Below are positions 17,807 to 26,411 of a DNA stretch of 63,980 bases, piece after piece (positions within the stretch are counted from its first letter, which is position 1; each line of letters opens with the position of its first letter). The notes beneath the pieces are model-generated. The model saw nothing but the letters and a program-made list of their open reading frames with translations. It made no database searches and had not been told where the DNA came from. Source of the DNA: Candidatus Flexifilum breve (lineage in GTDB: Bacteria > Chloroflexota > Anaerolineae > Aggregatilineales > Phototrophicaceae); the NCBI GenBank assembly GCA_016717205.1, contig JADKGC010000016.1, positions 1 to 63,980 of the forward strand, given 5' to 3'. A program made the position numbers and the translations under genes.

Positions 17807-18813
17807 CTGACGTAGGCATTATCGGCATGGGGACTTACTTCCCCACCGCCATCCAGACCGCCGCCGATCTCGTAGAAGCAACCGGCATTCCCGAAGCCGT
17901 TCTACGCGACAAGATGGGCATCCGCCAGCGCCACATCGCCGGAGACGACGATAGCGTGACGGCGATGGCCTCCCGCGCCTCGGTGGAAGCGATCCAATCG
18001 GCGGGCATTACGCCAGAGCAGATCAAGCTGGTGATTTCGCACGGCAGCGAATTCAAGGATCATCTGGTGTGGAACGCCGCCGCGAAGATTCAGGCCAATG
18101 TCGGCGCGGTCAACGCCTACTCCTTCGAGATGTACGCGCTGTGCGCGGGCGCGCCGATTGCCATGAACATGGCGAAGAGCATGATGCTCGGCGACTCCAG
18201 CCTCGACACGGTGCTGCTCGCTGCGGGCAGCCGCGAAAACGACCTGATCAACCTGAAAAACGCGCGCTCACGCTTCATGTTCAACTTTGGCGCAGGCGGC
18301 GGCGCGATGCTGCTCCAGCGCGGCGCAACCAAGAACCTGATTCTGGGCGCATCCGCCATCACCGATGGCACACTCTCGGAGACGGTGATCGTCACGCGCG
18401 AACCGGAAGCAGTCGTGGGCATTGCCGACGACGGCATCGGCGATTTGCGCGGGCGGCTCGACGTGCAGAACGGCGACTACATGGCGGAACGGCTCGGCGG
18501 ATCGTCGCTCGGTAACTTCCAGCGCGTGATTACCGAAGCAGTGGAAAAGAGCGGCGCAAAACTCGCAGATGTCAAATTTCTCGGCATCACGCATATGAAG
18601 CGCTCGTTTTATCTGGAAATCCTGCAATCGGTCGGCTTAACCGCCGAGCAATCGGTCTATCTGGAAGATCACGGCCATGTGCAAAGTGTCGATCAAGTGC
18701 TGGCGATTCAGCTCGGGTTGGCGCAGGGCAAAATCCACCCCGGCGATTTGATCGTGCTAGCCGGCGCAGGCACAGGCTATACGTGGAGCGCCGTCGCGGT
18801 GCGGTGGGGCTAG
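17803..18813 (+). CDS. KAS III (FabH)-like ketosynthase with altered active site
   Basis: 336 residues, the size of FabH. The thiolase-fold start VGIIGMGTYFPTAIQT and MGIRQRHIAGDDDSVT are typical of KAS III. The catalytic Cys114 (YALCAGAPIA) and His264 (ITHMKRSFY) are present. The third catalytic residue, Asn in the usual GNTS motif, is replaced: the aligned segment reads DHGHVQSVD, giving His292. This argues against a housekeeping FabH and for another acyl transfer or condensation. It is coupled to nagA by a 4-bp overlap and followed after 3 nt by the methyltransferase gene, then by two acyl-CoA ligases that could supply its substrates. Confidence 0.82.
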   Translation: MTDVGIIGMGTYFPTAIQTAADLVEATGIPEAVLRDKMGIRQRHIAGDDDSVTAMASRASVEAIQSAGITPEQIKLVISHGSEFKDHLVWNAAAKIQANVGAVNAYSFEMYALCAGAPIAMNMAKSMMLGDSSLDTVLLAAGSRENDLINLKNARSRFMFNFGAGGGAMLLQRGATKNLILGASAITDGTLSETVIVTREPEAVVGIADDGIGDLRGRLDVQNGDYMAERLGGSSLGNFQRVITEAVEKSGAKLADVKFLGITHMKRSFYLEILQSVGLTAEQSVYLEDHGHVQSVDQVLAIQLGLAQGKIHPGDLIVLAGAGTGYTWSAVAVRWG

Positions 18814-18816
18814 CCG

Positions 18817-19275
18817 ATGAGCCGCGCTGTGCTGTTCGTCCTCCTCCAGTTTGTTCTGTTCGGCGTGTTCGCGGTGCTGTTGATCGCGTTTCCGGTCGGC
18901 GGCGGGCTGGTGCTGCCCGGTTTCCTGATCGTGATTGCCGCTTTCACCGTGATCATGCTCGGGATTCTGGAACACATGCGGCGTAACGCGGCGCTGCCCA
19001 ACGTCACGCCTACCCCGAATCAGAACGTCGGCCTGATAGAGACGGGCGTCTATAAGTGGATTCGCCACCCCATTTACACTGGGGTGATCAGCGGGGTCTT
19101 TGGGGCAGCTTTGGCGCATGGGCACATCGTGCCGCTCCTGATGACGGTCGTGTTCATCATCTTTTTTGGCCAGAAAGCCCGGTTTGAAGAAAGCATGCTG
19201 CGCTCGGTCTACCCGCAGTATGCCGAATACATGACGCGCACGGGGCGCTTTGTCCCCGGCATCAACTTTATTTGA
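18817..19275 (+). CDS. Isoprenylcysteine carboxyl methyltransferase-family membrane protein
   Basis: 152 residues with about four hydrophobic segments (6-28, 32-50, and a pair near 90-115). The C-terminal signature YKWIRHPIYTGVISG, with the later E-S-M-L-R and YPQYAEYMTRTGRFVP, is that of the ICMT/PEMT family. These proteins bind S-adenosylmethionine and methylate membrane-associated substrates. The bacterial substrate is usually unknown. The gene is tightly packed: 3 nt after the ketosynthase stop and 1 nt before the acyl-CoA ligase start, so it belongs to the same operon. A membrane acyl product is a possible substrate, by inference only. Confidence 0.8.
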   Translation: MSRAVLFVLLQFVLFGVFAVLLIAFPVGGGLVLPGFLIVIAAFTVIMLGILEHMRRNAALPNVTPTPNQNVGLIETGVYKWIRHPIYTGVISGVFGAALAHGHIVPLLMTVVFIIFFGQKARFEESMLRSVYPQYAEYMTRTGRFVPGINFI

Positions 19276-19276
19276 C

Positions 19277-20824
19277 ATGGTTAACCTTGTGGAACCGCAA
19301 AAGTCCTTCTTTGTCACCGATTGGTTGGATCGTCGCGCCAAACTGAGCGGCGACCGCATCGCCCTGCATGATGCGCTGAGCGGGCGCGACATCAGCTACC
19401 GCGCGTGGAACGCCATCGCCAATCGCACGGCCAATATGCTCGATTCGCTCGGTGTGCAGGCGGGCGATCGCGTCGCTATCTATTCGACTAACTGTGTCGA
19501 ATACCTCGATCTGCTTATGGCCTGCAACAAGACCGGAGCAGTTCTGCAGGTGCTGAACTGGCGTCTGGCAATTCCCGAAATGCGTGCGGTGCTCAATGAC
19601 GCCGCGCCCGTCGTGCTCATCTACTCTGATGAGTTCGTCAGTCAGGTCAATACGCTGCGCGCGAATCTGTCCTCGGTGCGCCGTTTCGTGGCGCTCAACC
19701 AGCTTGCCGATCCCGCCGATCTACCCTTTTCGGCGCGTGAGACGTGCGCGGCAACATGGAATAAGCTGCCCGACCTGCATCCCGACGCGCCGTGGGTGAT
19801 CTGCTATACCGGCGGCACGACCGGCATCCCGAAAGGTGCAATCCTCACGCATGGCAACATGACGTGGAACAGCGTCAACGCCGTGATGAGCGTGCCGCTC
19901 AACCAGAATGATGTCTTCCTGCTCAGCATGCCCCTCTTTCACACGGGCGGGCTGAACATCTTCACGCTGCCCTTGTTCCACGTGGGTGGCAAGGTGATCG
20001 TCACCAAAGCGTTTGATGTGGAGAAGGCGCTTAACTTCATCGAGCAGCAGCAGGTCACCGTCTACCTCGCCGTACCGACCATGTACGCGCTGATGCAGGC
20101 GCATCCCCGCTGGGAAACAGCGAACTTTTCCAGCATCAAGGCGATGTTCAGCGGCGGGGCGCCCTGCCCCGAGCCGATCTACCAGAAGTTCTGGGCGAAA
20201 GGCGTGCAGCAGTTCCGCGTCAGCTACGGGCTAACCGAGGGCGGGCCATACAACATCTGGCTGCCCAACCACGATATTCAGCGTAAACCGGGCGCGATTG
20301 GCGTACCCGTGTTTCATGCCGATGTCCGCATCGTCCACGAAGACGGCTCATTGTGCGTGGCAGATGAACCCGGCGAACTTATCACCCGCGGCATGCACGT
20401 CATCCCCGGTTACTGGAACAACCCGGATGCGACCGCCAAAACGGTCGTTGATGGCTGGCTGCACACGGGCGACCTCGCCCGCGCCGACGATGAAGGCTAC
20501 ATCTGGGTGATCGGGCGCATCAAAGACATGATCATCAGCGGCGGCGAGAACGTCTACCCCGCCGAAATCGAAAGCGTGCTCATGGCGCATCCCGACGTGG
20601 CCGAAGCGGTCGTCATCGGTGTGCCTGATGACAAGTGGGGCGAAGTCGGCTGGGCGGTCGTCGTCGCCAAAAGCCAAATCACCGCCGAGGCGCTGACCAT
20701 CTTCATGAGTGACCGTCTCGCCAAGTACAAAGTACCGAAAAACGTGGTCTTCGTGGATGCTATCCCGAAGACCGCCGTGGGCAAAATCGACAAAAAAGCC
20801 GTAGCGCAAAAAGTGTTATCGTGA
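19277..20824 (+). CDS. Acyl-CoA ligase (AMP-forming), first of a tandem pair
   Basis: 515 residues, ANL superfamily. The AMP-binding core has CYTGGTTGIPKGAILTHGN (P-loop, about 178-196). It also has YGLTEGGPYNIW and the hinge YIWVIGRIKDMIISGGENVYP. The C-terminal PKTAVGKIDKK carries the adenylating Lys. It should activate a carboxylic acid to acyl-CoA; medium/long-chain or aromatic acids are possible. ATG 19277, 1 nt after the previous stop, was chosen because it gives the same N-terminus (PQKSFFVTDWLDRRAKLS) as the paralogue next door; an upstream in-frame start would run into the methyltransferase gene. The second ligase overlaps its stop. Confidence 0.9.
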   Translation: MVNLVEPQKSFFVTDWLDRRAKLSGDRIALHDALSGRDISYRAWNAIANRTANMLDSLGVQAGDRVAIYSTNCVEYLDLLMACNKTGAVLQVLNWRLAIPEMRAVLNDAAPVVLIYSDEFVSQVNTLRANLSSVRRFVALNQLADPADLPFSARETCAATWNKLPDLHPDAPWVICYTGGTTGIPKGAILTHGNMTWNSVNAVMSVPLNQNDVFLLSMPLFHTGGLNIFTLPLFHVGGKVIVTKAFDVEKALNFIEQQQVTVYLAVPTMYALMQAHPRWETANFSSIKAMFSGGAPCPEPIYQKFWAKGVQQFRVSYGLTEGGPYNIWLPNHDIQRKPGAIGVPVFHADVRIVHEDGSLCVADEPGELITRGMHVIPGYWNNPDATAKTVVDGWLHTGDLARADDEGYIWVIGRIKDMIISGGENVYPAEIESVLMAHPDVAEAVVIGVPDDKWGEVGWAVVVAKSQITAEALTIFMSDRLAKYKVPKNVVFVDAIPKTAVGKIDKKAVAQKVLS

Positions 20825-22362
20825 TGGAAACGCAAAAGTCTTTTTACGTCACTGACTGGCTGGATCGGCGAGCGAAACTTTCGCCGGATCGGATTGCGCT
20901 GGAAGAAGCCGCAACCGGACGCGAAATCAGCTACCGCGAGTGGAACGCGAGCGCCAACCGCACCGCGAACTATCTGCGTTCGCTCGGCGTTGGGCGCAGC
21001 GACCGGGTGGCGGTCTACGCGTCCAACAGCCTCGACTATCTCGATGTGTGGATGGCCTGCGGCAAGATCGGCGCGATCCTGCAAAACCTCAACTGGCGCT
21101 TGACCGTCACCGAGCTGCAAGCCCTGCTCATCGACGCCGCGCCGCTCGTGCTCATCTATTCGGATGAATATGCTCAGCAGGTGAACGCGCTGCGTCCGCA
21201 TGTGCTGAGTGTGCGCCACTTCGTCGCCTTTGGCGCTAAGGCTGATGCGTCGGACTGCGCCTTCTCTGACCGCGACTCTTTCCCCGAGACGCTTGCCGAC
21301 CGCCCCGAGCTGGTACTCGACGATCCGTGGGTGATCTGCTACACGGGCGGCACGACGGGTCTCCCTAAGGGCGCGATCCTCACGCACGGCAATATGACGT
21401 GGAACAGCATCAACACGGTCGTCTCGTGGGGCTTGGACGAGCACGATGTCGCCATCCTCAACTCGCCGCTGTTTCACACAGGCGGCTTGAACGTCTTCAC
21501 GCTCCCGCTCATTCACATCGGCGGCAAGAGCATCGTGTGCAAGGGCTTCGATGCGGCGAGCGTCTTCGACCTCATCGACCAGCACGGCGTCACGCTTTAC
21601 TTCGGCGTGCCCACCATGTTTGTCGTCATGCAGGCACATGAACGCTGGGAAGCGGCGGATTTCTCGCGCCTCAAGCTGATCATCAGCGGCGGCGCGCCCT
21701 GCCCTCTACCAGTCTTCGAGAAGTTCTGGGCCAAAGGTGTCGACTTCAAGACGGGCTATGGGCTGACCGAAGCCGGACCGAATACCTTTTGGCTGCCGCA
21801 AGCCGATGTCCGCCGCAAGCCAGGCGCGGTCGGTTTCCCGTTGTTCCATGTCGATGTCAAAGTTGTCCGCCCGGACGGATCAGCGTGCAGCGCTTCAGAA
21901 CCGGGCGAACTGCTCATCCGCGGCGGGCATGTCACGCCCGGCTACTGGAACAATCCCGAAGCGACCGCCAAAACCATCGTCGCTGGTTGGCTGCACACCG
22001 GCGATCTGGCGACCTGCGACGACGAAGGCTACTACACCATCGTCGGGCGCTTGAAAGACATGATCATCAGCGGCGGTGAGAACATCTACCCCGCGGAGGT
22101 CGAGAGCGTGATGCATGCGCACCCCGCCGTCGCCGAAGCCGCGCTGATCGGGGTACCGGATGCGAAGTGGGGCGAAGTTGGACGCGCAGTGATCGTCGTC
22201 AAGCCGGGGCAAACGCTCACAGCCGACGAACTGATCGCCTTCCTGACGAACCGCCTAGCCAAGTACAAAGTTCCCAAGACCGTCGTCTTCGTCGCTGAAC
22301 TGCCGAAGACCGGTCCCGGCAAAATCGACAAGCGACAGCTTGTCGAGCAGTATGGTCGTTAG
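20824..22362 (+). CDS. Acyl-CoA ligase (AMP-forming), second of a tandem pair
   Basis: 512 residues, clearly a paralogue of the preceding gene. Both share TQKSF/PQKSF, VTDWLDRRAKLS, CYTGGTTGLPKGAILTHGN, the hinge GRLKDMIISGGENIYP and PKTGPGKIDKR. The acyl-pocket region (YGLTEAGPNTFWLPQ versus YGLTEGGPYNIWLPN) differs, so different acids are likely. The start is ATG 20824, sharing its A with the upstream TGA; GTG 20821 is an equally coupled alternative. It closes the tightly packed nagA-ketosynthase-methyltransferase-ligase-ligase unit. Confidence 0.9.
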   Translation: METQKSFYVTDWLDRRAKLSPDRIALEEAATGREISYREWNASANRTANYLRSLGVGRSDRVAVYASNSLDYLDVWMACGKIGAILQNLNWRLTVTELQALLIDAAPLVLIYSDEYAQQVNALRPHVLSVRHFVAFGAKADASDCAFSDRDSFPETLADRPELVLDDPWVICYTGGTTGLPKGAILTHGNMTWNSINTVVSWGLDEHDVAILNSPLFHTGGLNVFTLPLIHIGGKSIVCKGFDAASVFDLIDQHGVTLYFGVPTMFVVMQAHERWEAADFSRLKLIISGGAPCPLPVFEKFWAKGVDFKTGYGLTEAGPNTFWLPQADVRRKPGAVGFPLFHVDVKVVRPDGSACSASEPGELLIRGGHVTPGYWNNPEATAKTIVAGWLHTGDLATCDDEGYYTIVGRLKDMIISGGENIYPAEVESVMHAHPAVAEAALIGVPDAKWGEVGRAVIVVKPGQTLTADELIAFLTNRLAKYKVPKTVVFVAELPKTGPGKIDKRQLVEQYGR

Positions 22363-22436
22363 TTAGACATCTTCTTTGGACGGGGTACGCCTCGTCCGTC
22401 ATGACATAGTTGGCTTATTCTGAGGACAAGAAAACG

Positions 22437-23504
22437 ATGCCTATTCCGACGCTACCCGGCATAACAGCCCAAACCATCACCAGCCCGCGCATCACCACGC
22501 GCGTCCTGTTTTTCGGCCCCGAGGACGGCATTCCGGTGCTGTTCCTGCACGGCAACGCCTCCTCCGCGACTTACTGGGAGGAGATCATGACCATGCTCCC
22601 GGCGGGCTACCGCGGCATCGCGCCAGATCAGCGCGCTTATGGCGATGCGGATCGCGCCAAGAAGATCGACGCCACACGCGGTATGGGCGACCTCGCCGAC
22701 GATGCGATCGCACTGCTCGACAGGCTCGGCTACGACAAAGTGCATGTCGCGGGTCATTCGCTCGGCGGGTCGGTTGTGTGGCGCTTGCTCGCCGACTACC
22801 CGCAGCGCTTCCTCACCGCAACCGTCGTCTGCCCCGGTTCGCCCTACGGCTACGGCGGCACCAAAGACATCAACGGCACGCCGACCTTCCCCGATTTCGC
22901 GGGTTCCGGCGGCGGCACGGTCAACGCCGCGTTTGCCCAACGCATGAGCGAAGGCGACCGCTCGCTCGACAATCCGCAGAGCTCCCCGCGGGGCGTCATG
23001 AACGGCTTTTACTGGAAACCGCCGTTCGTCCCGCCTCGTGAAGAAGATCTGCTTTCGTCGATCCTCGCCGCGCATGTCGGCCCCGAAGACTATCCCGGCG
23101 ATCATGTCGCCTCGACCAACTGGCCGGGCGTCGCTCCGGGCGTGCTCGGCCCGACCAACGGCCTGTCGCCCAAGTACGTCGGCGACTACGTGCAGCGCTT
23201 CATCACTGCCCCCCACAAGCCGGCGATTCTGTGGGTGCGCGGCAGCCACGACCTGATCATCTCCGACCAATCACTGCTGGAATTTGGCACGTTGGGCAGC
23301 CTCGGCTACGTCCCCGGTTGGCCGGGCATGGAGATTTACCCGCCGCAGCCGATGGTCAGCCAAACGCGCGCCGTCCTCGACAGCTACGCGGCCAACGGCG
23401 GTCAGTATAAGGAAATTGTCATGCAGGACACGGGCCATTCTCCGTACATCGAACGCCCGGAGGAATTCAACGGGTACTTCGTCGCGCATCTCGGGGCCAA
23501 ATGA
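22437..23504 (+). CDS. Alpha/beta hydrolase
   Basis: 355 residues. The classical alpha/beta hydrolase features are LFLHGNASSATYWEEI (oxyanion region), the nucleophile elbow AGHSLGGSV, an acid in VRGSHDLIISDQS, and the catalytic His in MQDTGHSPYIERPEEF. No signal peptide is visible. ATG 22437, with TGAGGA 10 nt upstream, was preferred over an upstream TTG at 22410 that lacks an RBS. It lies 74 bp after the acyl-CoA ligases and 54 bp before a solute-binding protein gene, on the same strand. It may release acids from esters or amides taken up by the transporter and then activated by the ligases; this is inference. Confidence 0.82.
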   Translation: MPIPTLPGITAQTITSPRITTRVLFFGPEDGIPVLFLHGNASSATYWEEIMTMLPAGYRGIAPDQRAYGDADRAKKIDATRGMGDLADDAIALLDRLGYDKVHVAGHSLGGSVVWRLLADYPQRFLTATVVCPGSPYGYGGTKDINGTPTFPDFAGSGGGTVNAAFAQRMSEGDRSLDNPQSSPRGVMNGFYWKPPFVPPREEDLLSSILAAHVGPEDYPGDHVASTNWPGVAPGVLGPTNGLSPKYVGDYVQRFITAPHKPAILWVRGSHDLIISDQSLLEFGTLGSLGYVPGWPGMEIYPPQPMVSQTRAVLDSYAANGGQYKEIVMQDTGHSPYIERPEEFNGYFVAHLGAK

Positions 23505-23558
23505 GTGTATTCCGGCGATCAAGCCGATACAGCGGTATAAAATTTAGAGGAGAAAGAC

Positions 23559-24848
23559 ATGCTTCGGAAATTCGCTTTACTTTCGTTAGTCGCAGTATTG
23601 GTGTTGGCGTTCGGCGTCAGCATGGTTGCCGCACAGGGTGAACCGCTCAAGATCGGTTTGATGACGGATCAGTCCGGTGCACTGACCATTTACGGCTATG
23701 AGCTGGAATTCGGCTTCAAGCTCGGTCTGCTCTACTCGGCGGGCATCGACCCCACCGAATTCGAGAGCATCGACGCGGCGCTCGCCACCCTCACCATCGG
23801 CGACCGTCCGGTCGAAATCCTCGTCCGTGATAACGGCGGCGACCCCGACACGGCTACCAGCCAGGCGCGTGAACTGATCGAACAGGAAGGCGTCGAAATT
23901 CTCGTGGGCGCGCCGTCCTCCGGTGTGACCGTCGCTTTGCAGCAGGTCGCATTGGACTACGATGTAGTGCTGTTCGCCGCCCCCGGTGCCTCCCCGGCCA
24001 TCACCGGCGCGAACTTCAATATCAACACGTTCCGCGTGTGCCGCAACACCTATCAGGACTTTCTGTCCTTCGTCCCCTACGCTCAGGAAAACCTCGGCAC
24101 GAACTTCGTGATCTTCGCGGCGGACTATGAGTTTGGTCGGGCCTCGGCGGGTGCGGCGCAGGCCGTCCTCGGCGCGGGTGGCATCAACTTCGTTCAGGAA
24201 CCGATCTTCGCGCCGCTGGAAACCACCGACTTCACCACCTACATCCAGCAGATTCTGGACAGCGGTGCCGATGCCGTCCTGCCGATTTGGGCGGGCGACA
24301 CCAGCGTCACCCTGTTCCAGCAGTTGGACGAACTGGGCGTCAAGGATCAGATGGCGGTCGTCGCAGCCTTCAACAGCAACGACATTGTCGCCCTGAGCGA
24401 CCCGAGCAATATCGGCAACGTGAGCTGGATCGTCTACCAGTACGCCCTGCCGCAGAACGAAATCAATGACTGGCTCGTGGAAAAGCATCAGGCCGTCTAC
24501 AGCGACGTGCCCGATCTGTTCACGGAATGCGGTTTCGCGACCGCGCAGGCGCTCTCGTCGGCGGTCAGCTCGACCAGCGGCGATACGCTGCCCGCGTCGT
24601 TGATCCCCGCGCTCGAAGGCCTCCAGTTCGACGGCCCGAAGGGCACGTACATTATCCGCCCCGGCGATCATCAGGCGCTTGTCCCGATGTACATCGTCCA
24701 GCTCGCGAACCTCGATGACCCGGATCAGAAGTTCTACACCTTGCTGCAGGAAGTCCCGGCGCTGGATATCATCCCGCCGTGCGAAGCAGGTGAAGAACGC
24801 TGCGCTCTGAACGAAGAATTCCTGGCGAGCCTCGAAGCTTCGTCCTAA
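23559..24848 (+). CDS. Branched-chain amino-acid-type ABC transporter, substrate-binding protein
   Basis: 429 residues. A Sec signal (residues 1-25, hydrophobic core LLSLVAVLVLAFGVS) ends in MVAAQG, a signal peptidase I site. There is no lipobox Cys. The mature part is a type I periplasmic-binding fold (PLKIGLMTDQSGALTIYG, DNGGDPDTATSQARELI, VGAPSSGVTVALQQ). RBS GAGGAG precedes the ATG. It heads a complete LivKGFHM-type importer (23559-28491). The neighbouring ligases and hydrolase suggest that the ligand may be a carboxylic acid or amide rather than leucine, but the pocket cannot be read by eye. Confidence 0.9.
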   Translation: MLRKFALLSLVAVLVLAFGVSMVAAQGEPLKIGLMTDQSGALTIYGYELEFGFKLGLLYSAGIDPTEFESIDAALATLTIGDRPVEILVRDNGGDPDTATSQARELIEQEGVEILVGAPSSGVTVALQQVALDYDVVLFAAPGASPAITGANFNINTFRVCRNTYQDFLSFVPYAQENLGTNFVIFAADYEFGRASAGAAQAVLGAGGINFVQEPIFAPLETTDFTTYIQQILDSGADAVLPIWAGDTSVTLFQQLDELGVKDQMAVVAAFNSNDIVALSDPSNIGNVSWIVYQYALPQNEINDWLVEKHQAVYSDVPDLFTECGFATAQALSSAVSSTSGDTLPASLIPALEGLQFDGPKGTYIIRPGDHQALVPMYIVQLANLDDPDQKFYTLLQEVPALDIIPPCEAGEERCALNEEFLASLEASS

Positions 24849-24862
24849 GCTGTAACTAGTGG

Positions 24863-24888
24863 TGGGGGCGAGGGCAACCTGGCCCCCA
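24863..24888 (+). other. Intercistronic hairpin between binding-protein and ATPase genes
   Basis: TGGGGGC (24863-24869) pairs with GCCCCCA (24882-24888) around a 12-nt loop, just after the binding-protein stop. No T-run follows, so it more likely stabilises the upstream mRNA or lowers read-through slightly than terminates. The second Liv operon has a stronger terminator-like element at the equivalent position. Confidence 0.45.
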
Positions 24889-24904
24889 TGTCAAAAGAGA
24901 TTCT

Positions 24905-25702
24905 ATGACCCAAAAAGACATCATTCTCGAAACACGCGCTTTGCGTAAAGATTTTGGCGGTCTGGTGGCGGTTGACGCGGTCAGCATTGAGGTGCAGCGC
25001 GGCAGCCTCCATTCGATTATCGGGCCGAATGGCGCGGGCAAGACCACCTTCTTCAATCTGCTCACGGGCAATCACCGCCCCACCGCCGGCACGGTACTGT
25101 TTAACGGCAAAGATATCACCTACCTGCCGCTCCACCGGCGCGCCCACCTCGGCATCGGGCGCTCGTTCCAGATCACCAACATTTTCCCCAACCTGACCGT
25201 GCTCGAAAACGTCCGCCTCGCGGCGCAGGCGCTGGGCACAATCAACTTCCGCCTGTTCCGGCGCGCCGACTCCTTCAGAGACTACATCAAGCGCGCGACC
25301 GAAGTCATTGAACTCGTCGGCCTCGCCGATATGCTCCATATGCCCGCAAATACCCTGCCACATGGCGGTAAACGCAAGCTGGAATTGGCGATTCTGCTCG
25401 CGCCGAACCCTGAAATGCTGCTGCTCGACGAACCCACGGCGGGTATGGCGTCGGAGCAGGTGCCCGAGCTGATCGGCACGATTGATACCATCCGCCAGCA
25501 AGGCGGCAAAACCATCATCATGGTCGAACATAACATGAACGTAGTCATGAACATCTCGGACAAGATCACCGTCATGAATGCCGGGCGTGTGCTGGCCGAA
25601 GGCATCCCCGCCGAAATCGCAGCCAACAAGACCGTGCAAAGCGTGTACCTCGGCGAACTCTATGGCGATTTCAGTGACTATGGAGGCGGACATGGCGGAT
25701 AA
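24905..25702 (+). CDS. ABC transporter ATP-binding protein, LivG type
   Basis: 265 residues. Walker A is GPNGAGKTTFFNLLTG, Walker B EMLLLDEPTAG, and the H-loop is in IIMVEHNMNVVM. The signature position reads LPHGGKRKLE, a variant of LSGGQ seen in LivG-like proteins (Leu-Pro-His-Gly-Gly). The extended VFNG-type insert and the ARSFQI-like element GRSFQITNIFPNLTVLENV place it in the LivG subgroup. It powers import with the LivF-type ATPase encoded next, whose start lies inside this gene (11-bp overlap). Confidence 0.92.
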   Translation: MTQKDIILETRALRKDFGGLVAVDAVSIEVQRGSLHSIIGPNGAGKTTFFNLLTGNHRPTAGTVLFNGKDITYLPLHRRAHLGIGRSFQITNIFPNLTVLENVRLAAQALGTINFRLFRRADSFRDYIKRATEVIELVGLADMLHMPANTLPHGGKRKLELAILLAPNPEMLLLDEPTAGMASEQVPELIGTIDTIRQQGGKTIIMVEHNMNVVMNISDKITVMNAGRVLAEGIPAEIAANKTVQSVYLGELYGDFSDYGGGHGG

Positions 25703-26399
25703 CATTCTCGAAGTGGGCGCTATCAGCACCTTCATCGGGCAGTTTCACATCCTCGAAGGTGTAAGCGTGACCGTCCCGCAAGGCAGCATCACGGTTCTGC
25801 TCGGGCGTAACGGCGCGGGCAAGACGACCACCCTCAAGAGCATCATGGGCATTACCCCGCCGCGCACAGGCACCGTCCTATTCGAGGGTCAGCCGCTGGT
25901 CGGCAAGCGCCCCTACACGATTGCCAAGCTCGGCATCGGCTATGTGCCAGAACACCGCGCGATCTTCAAAGCGCTGAGCGTGCGCGAAAACCTTGAAATC
26001 GCTGAACGCAGCAAGGGTGACCTCGACCGTAAAGTCGACTTCATCTTCGAACTCTTCCCTGACTTGAAACGCCTATATACGCTCCCCGGTGGTAAGCTCT
26101 CCGGCGGGCAGCAGCAGATGCTCGCGATTGCGCGCGCGCTCGTCCCAGATAACCGCCTGCTGCTGATTGACGAGCCGAGCGAAGGTCTGGCTCCGGTCAT
26201 CATTGAGCAGTTGATGCACGCCATCCGTGTGCTCGCCGAAACGACAACCGTGCTGCTGGTGGAACAAAACTTCCGCATGGCGAGCAAGCTTGCCGACCGC
26301 TACGTCGTCATCGAAGAAGGCTGCAGCGTCCACACCGGCGACATGACCAACCTGATCAACGATGCCGCGCTCATCCAGCGCTATCTCGGCGTTGCCTAA
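25692..26399 (+). CDS. ABC transporter ATP-binding protein, LivF type
   Basis: 235 residues. Walker A is GRNGAGKTTTLKSIMG, the signature LSGGQQQMLAIARAL, Walker B LLLIDEPSEGLAP, and the H-loop lies in LLVEQNF. The LivF marker GIGYVPEHRAIFKALSVRENL is clear. ATG 25692 was chosen because GGAGG (25682-25686) lies 5 nt upstream and the product begins MADNILEV, as LivF proteins do. Upstream in-frame codons would only add out-of-family residues overlapping livG. Confidence 0.92.
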   Translation: MADNILEVGAISTFIGQFHILEGVSVTVPQGSITVLLGRNGAGKTTTLKSIMGITPPRTGTVLFEGQPLVGKRPYTIAKLGIGYVPEHRAIFKALSVRENLEIAERSKGDLDRKVDFIFELFPDLKRLYTLPGGKLSGGQQQMLAIARALVPDNRLLLIDEPSEGLAPVIIEQLMHAIRVLAETTTVLLVEQNFRMASKLADRYVVIEEGCSVHTGDMTNLINDAALIQRYLGVA

Positions 26400-26411
26400 A
26401 AGGAGCGGTTT

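Noticed and set aside
16646..23504. An OleABCD-type olefin or beta-lactone pathway (thiolase-fold enzyme, AMP-ligase and alpha/beta hydrolase together)
   Set aside because: No OleD-like reductase is present, the ketosynthase has an altered third catalytic residue, and the ligases look like ordinary acyl-CoA synthetases with a full acyl-CoA C-terminal domain.
23536..23541. TATAAA upstream of the first Liv binding-protein gene as a promoter
   Set aside because: A start of transcription downstream of it would fall on the ribosome binding site, and no -35 is present.
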